The position numbers were made by a program, and so were the translations under genes. From CAZAGT01 sp964484515 (GTDB taxonomy: Bacteria > Desulfobacterota > DSM-4660 > Desulfatiglandales > HGW-15), in contig CAZAGT010000094.1 in assembly GCA_964484515.1 (NCBI GenBank), positions 1 to 15,542 of the forward strand: a DNA stretch of 15,542 nt, given 5' to 3'. A model generated the notes under the pieces. The model worked only from the letters and a program-made list of their open reading frames with translations, was not told the DNA's origin and did no database searches. Positions 13,611-15,542 of this stretch are shown here, piece by piece. Numbering within the stretch: the stretch's first letter is position 1; each line of letters starts with the position of its first letter.

Positions 13611-13818
13611 TCCAGGTGGGAGGCCTGAGATCTCTTTTCGGAGTGACTGGCGGGAGGGCGCCGTCTTTTCATGGCTTATCTGTGGGGGAAACCGCAGCCC
13701 CGAGCGAAGTCGAGGGGAATGTCGGAGGGGGCAGGACTCCCCCGCAGATAAGTCATCGAAAAGACCAGCCCGGGAGACCCGGAATCGAAGAAAAGAGATC
13801 AGAGGCCTCCCACCCGGA
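13611..13818. repeat. 208-bp imperfect giant hairpin element
   Basis: The outer arms 13611-13639 and 13790-13818 are inverse copies matching at 26 of 29 positions (core GGTGGGAGGCCT, then GATCTCTTTTC). After an unmatched stretch on each side, the inner arms 13663-13689 and 13738-13765 match again at 25 positions with two mismatches and one gap (core GTCTTTTC ... CTTATCTG). The apex at 13690-13737 carries CCCCGAGCGAAGTCGAGGGG. No protein-like frame is present. It fits a decayed MITE-like element or a large RNA hairpin. The region 13542-13610 and 13819-13930 around it shows no gene. Confidence 0.75.
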
Positions 13819-13934
13819 TACCGCAACAATCAGATGGAAATCCGAGAGCCCGGATTTCGGTTAAAAAGGGAGTGGCTTCTTTCTAGTGTGTACTCAAAAG
13901 AAACCTATTTACCTACAAATTCGTGTGAGGAGCC

Positions 13935-13965
13935 AAAAAAAGGGGTGACCCTCGCGGGCCACCCC
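13935..13965 (-). terminator. Intrinsic terminator of hsp20
   Basis: GGGGTG (13942-13947) pairs with CACCCC (13960-13965), then CC with GG after one mismatch, around a CTCGCG loop. The minus-strand transcript leaves the stem into seven consecutive T residues (13941-13935). It begins 30 nt after the Hsp20 stop at 13995 and is a textbook Rho-independent terminator. Confidence 0.92.
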
Positions 13966-13994
13966 CTTGCGGAGGATGGTGGTACGTTTGCGGT

Positions 13995-14435
13995 TTAGTG
14001 GACAGCGATCTTCTTCGGCTTCTCTTCCTCAGGCTTTGGTATCTCGATTTTCAGCACGCCGTCTTTGAAGTCGGCGTTGACCTTCTCGGGATCGAGGCCT
14101 GCCGGCAGCGTAAAGGCGCGCTCAAATTTCCCGTAAGCTCGCTCTTTACGGTAGAACTTCTCCTCCTTGACCTCGCTCTCATGGGATCGCTCACCCTTGA
14201 GGGTCAATACGCGATCCTTCAGATCCACATGAATATCCTTCTTGTCCACACCGGGAAGCTCAGCCTTGATGACGACCTTATCGTCTTTGTCGTAGATATC
14301 GACCGCCGGATGCCAATCTGCGAAGAGCATCTCGTTATCCACCCAGGAGCTCGGAAACATATCGCTAAACATACGGTTAAAGCGGTCGTGCATCGTAGCC
14401 ACCTCTCTCATAGGGTTCCATCTGACTAAGTCCAT
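13995..14435 (-). CDS. Small heat shock protein, Hsp20/alpha-crystallin family
   Basis: A 146-residue ATP-independent holdase that binds unfolding proteins in the cytoplasm and assembles as oligomers. The alpha-crystallin domain covers about residues 42-136: PAVDIYDKDDKVVIKAELPGV at 43-63 (by position), KKDIHVDLKDRVLTLKGER, then the conserved DGVLKIEIPKP at 125-135, which is the family's GVL...PK signature. The C-terminal IAV at 143-145 is the I-x-V motif that docks into neighbouring subunits. The start at 14435 is chosen over an ATG at 14453 because GGAGG lies 8 nt before 14435 and is itself inside the longer reading. The gene diverges from a tandem ribbon-helix-helix regulator gene and ends in a strong terminator. 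Neither a CIRCE element nor a sigma-32 promoter is seen; a sigma-70-like promoter is listed. Confidence 0.96.
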   Translation of the reverse strand: MDLVRWNPMREVATMHDRFNRMFSDMFPSSWVDNEMLFADWHPAVDIYDKDDKVVIKAELPGVDKKDIHVDLKDRVLTLKGERSHESEVKEEKFYRKERAYGKFERAFTLPAGLDPEKVNADFKDGVLKIEIPKPEEEKPKKIAVH

Positions 14436-14486
14436 TTTTAGTACCTCCTTCATATTGACTTGACTCTTTTGTTCAAACCTGACAAA

Positions 14487-14514
14487 ACAATAAGCACGTA
14501 AAAATAGATGTCAA
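14487..14514 (-). promoter_or_regulatory. Probable sigma-70 promoter of hsp20
   Basis: On the minus strand TTGACA (14514-14509), a perfect -35, is followed after 16 bp by TATTGT (14492-14487), matching 4 of 6 -10 positions, about 50 bp ahead of the Hsp20 start. The surrounding A/T richness supports promoter function but also raises the chance of a random match. Confidence 0.5.
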
Positions 14515-14540
14515 TATCATACCATAACTTTTTTGTTGTA

Positions 14541-14570
14541 TTACTAAAAAGGCTATTTACTATATAGTAA
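14541..14570 (+). promoter_or_regulatory. Palindromic operator and promoter region of the tandem RHH gene
   Basis: TTACTATATAGTAA (14557-14570) is a perfect 14-bp palindrome, and another TTACTA half-site lies at 14541-14546, 16 bp upstream in direct orientation. Possible -10 sequences (TACTAT, TATAGT) fall within the palindrome, with TTGTAT at 14535-14540 as a weak -35. The site is 27 bp from the ATG of a predicted DNA-binding protein, so autorepression is the simplest reading. Confidence 0.55.
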
Positions 14571-14596
14571 TAGAAAAAGCGTCTTAGGAGGCCGGC

Positions 14597-15184
14597 ATGA
14601 AAAACCAGCAAGAGAAGAATGCCCTATCCTTGCCGCAAGCGTCCACCTCGGAGCTCCGAGGCCGGCAGTCCGTGCGCGCCACCTTCCGGCTGACCGAGGA
14701 AGCCATTAGCGCTATCAACATCATGGCCAGCCATTTGGGGATCAAACAGAAATCCCTGATCGATCACCTCCTGGAGGATCCCGAGTCACTGAAGAGGATC
14801 GCCCAGGAGATCCGGGGGGCTGGCTTTGAACTTCCGAGGCGGGTGCAAAAGACTTTCGTGATCAGCCGCAAGACCCTTGCTTGCCTGCAAGGGGCAGCGG
14901 AAAGATTCGATACCCCGCGAGACGCCCTGGTAGAGTTCTCGATTCAACGGTTGATGCCCCTGATCGCCGCGGAACGCCGCAAGCATCTCAAGCGGAAAGA
15001 GGTCGTCAACGAGTTGGAAACCTATCTAAAGGAAGGGCAAAAGATGCTCGAGAAATACCGCAAGACCCTCGGAGAGGATGATCCGGTCTATAACACCTTG
15101 GAATCAGCTTTGGTCGGGCTCGGCAATGCCTGGCAAAACCTCGTGGCGTTCATCGAACGGTGCCAGATGATCGAGACGTTATGA
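14597..15184 (+). CDS. Predicted tandem ribbon-helix-helix DNA-binding protein
   Basis: A 195-residue protein with AGGAGG 5 nt before its ATG. Residues 24-60 (SVRATFRLTEEAISAINIMA, then SHLGIKQKSLIDHLL) read as a ribbon-helix-helix module: a short beta strand with alternating residues, helix, turn, helix. Residues 82-123 repeat the plan (RVQKTFVISRKTLACLQGAA, then ERFDTPRDALVEFSIQRLM). V-x-x-TF is shared at 26-30 and 83-87. RHH proteins usually carry one such unit and dimerise; two in one chain would make an intrachain pair. Residues 125-195 are charged helices, possibly a coiled coil or oligomerisation/ligand region. I do not recognise a named family, and the RHH call is by pattern only. A palindrome directly upstream and the divergent hsp20 gene suggest it regulates itself and possibly hsp20. 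Confidence 0.75.
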   Translation: MKNQQEKNALSLPQASTSELRGRQSVRATFRLTEEAISAINIMASHLGIKQKSLIDHLLEDPESLKRIAQEIRGAGFELPRRVQKTFVISRKTLACLQGAAERFDTPRDALVEFSIQRLMPLIAAERRKHLKRKEVVNELETYLKEGQKMLEKYRKTLGEDDPVYNTLESALVGLGNAWQNLVAFIERCQMIETL

Positions 15185-15258
15185 CCTTTTCGAGCCTAAC
15201 CGGCACTCTCGCCCTCCAATATCCCGCCTCGCGAAACACTTGCGCAGGGCCTTCTGAC

Positions 15259-15287
15259 CCTGATGGGCCCTGACGATCAGGCTTTTT
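15259..15287 (+). terminator. Probable intrinsic terminator of the tandem RHH gene
   Basis: CCTGAT (15259-15264) pairs with ATCAGG (15276-15281); alternatively GCC-TGA with TCA-GGC (15268-15282) with one bulge. Five T residues (15283-15287) follow at once. It lies 75 nt after the stop at 15184. The stem is modest, so efficiency is uncertain. The remaining spacer to 15438 shows only a weak TCGCCC/GGGCGA pairing (15307-15337). Confidence 0.6.
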
Positions 15288-15438
15288 GCCTCAGTGAGGA
15301 TTGTAATCGCCCCCGAAATCCTATACACTCCGGGCGACTTATCTGTCCGTCGGCTAAGGAGTCAATACGGCGGACGCTCGTTCTTGGTTCTGGCGTTTTT
15401 CATGACGGTAAACCCCAGGAAGGAGGAGGAGATCTGAG

Positions 15439-15542
15439 ATGCTGAGGCGAAACGCCCTTTTCTTTTTGCTGTTGGTGCCCGCCATGATTTTAGCTACGGA
15501 TGGTCAGGTGGCCAATTCCTCTGATATCGGGCCCAACAGGAT
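15439..15542 (+). CDS. Amino terminus of an exported protein, cut by the window end
   Basis: An ATG at 15439 preceded by GGAGGAGGAG (last GGAG 7 nt upstream) opens a frame without stops to the end of the window. It encodes MLRRNALFFLLLVPAMILA followed by TDGQVANSSDIGPNR, a clear signal peptide with a likely cleavage near residue 19-20. Only 34 residues are visible, too few to assign a family. It is separated from the regulator gene by a terminator and is probably its own unit. Confidence 0.7.
   Translation, partial: MLRRNALFFLLLVPAMILATDGQVANSSDIGPNR

Noticed and set aside
13611..13818. CRISPR array or transposase-bearing insertion sequence
   Set aside because: There are no regularly spaced direct repeats and no open frame with transposase motifs; only inverted arms are present.

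Overview
The window looks like a contig from a GC-moderate anaerobic bacterium. Strong GGAGG-type ribosome binding sites, TRAP importers, corrinoid/URO-D methyltransferase genes, a DUF362 protein and several exported single-domain proteins fit a Desulfobacterota (former Deltaproteobacteria) genome, probably a metagenome assembly because of a 10-N gap at 1981-1990. This taxonomic guess rests on gene content only. No rRNA, tRNA, CRISPR array, integrase or transposase is visible.

Layout. 1-648: no convincing gene. 649-1077 (+): small exported FN3-like protein, meeting tail to tail with a minus-strand SUMF1/FGE-like exported protein (1054-1938) whose upstream region is cut by the N gap. 2220-3380 (-): exported DUF362 protein with a terminator-like hairpin behind it. 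3694-4770 (-): exported SMP-30/gluconolactonase-type beta-propeller. 5447-6352 (-): exported protein of unknown family with a TTG start and a good terminator downstream. These genes are separated by long spacers, so they are probably separate transcription units.

6548-12086 (-) is a catabolic block read right to left: dctP, dctQ and dctM of a TRAP importer, then a CmuA-like fusion of a URO-D-type methyltransferase domain to a corrinoid-binding domain. Diverging from dctP is a second, stand-alone URO-D/MtaA-like protein (12385-13416, +). It is followed 11 bp later by the amino-terminal stub of another dctQ, so it once headed a second TRAP operon that is now broken. Together the block suggests uptake of a carboxylated methyl donor and corrinoid-dependent methyl transfer. 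The substrate cannot be read from the sequence, and no substrate-specific MtxB/MTTB methyltransferase or corrinoid reactivase lies in the window.

The spacers of this block carry unusual structure: a 209-bp element with 24-bp inverted ends and a nested 12-bp inverted repeat between dctP and dctQ; a 208-bp imperfect giant hairpin beside the dctQ stub; a palindromic GC-rich repeat on both sides of dctP; and a 12-bp perfect hairpin behind the methyltransferase gene. They look like MITE-like or RNA-structured intergenic elements.

13995-15184 is a stress/regulator pair: an Hsp20 chaperone (-) and, divergently, a protein that seems to hold two ribbon-helix-helix modules in tandem. A perfect TTACTATATAGTAA palindrome with an extra half-site lies just ahead of the regulator, suggesting autoregulation. 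The window ends inside the signal peptide region of a further exported protein (15439 onward, +).
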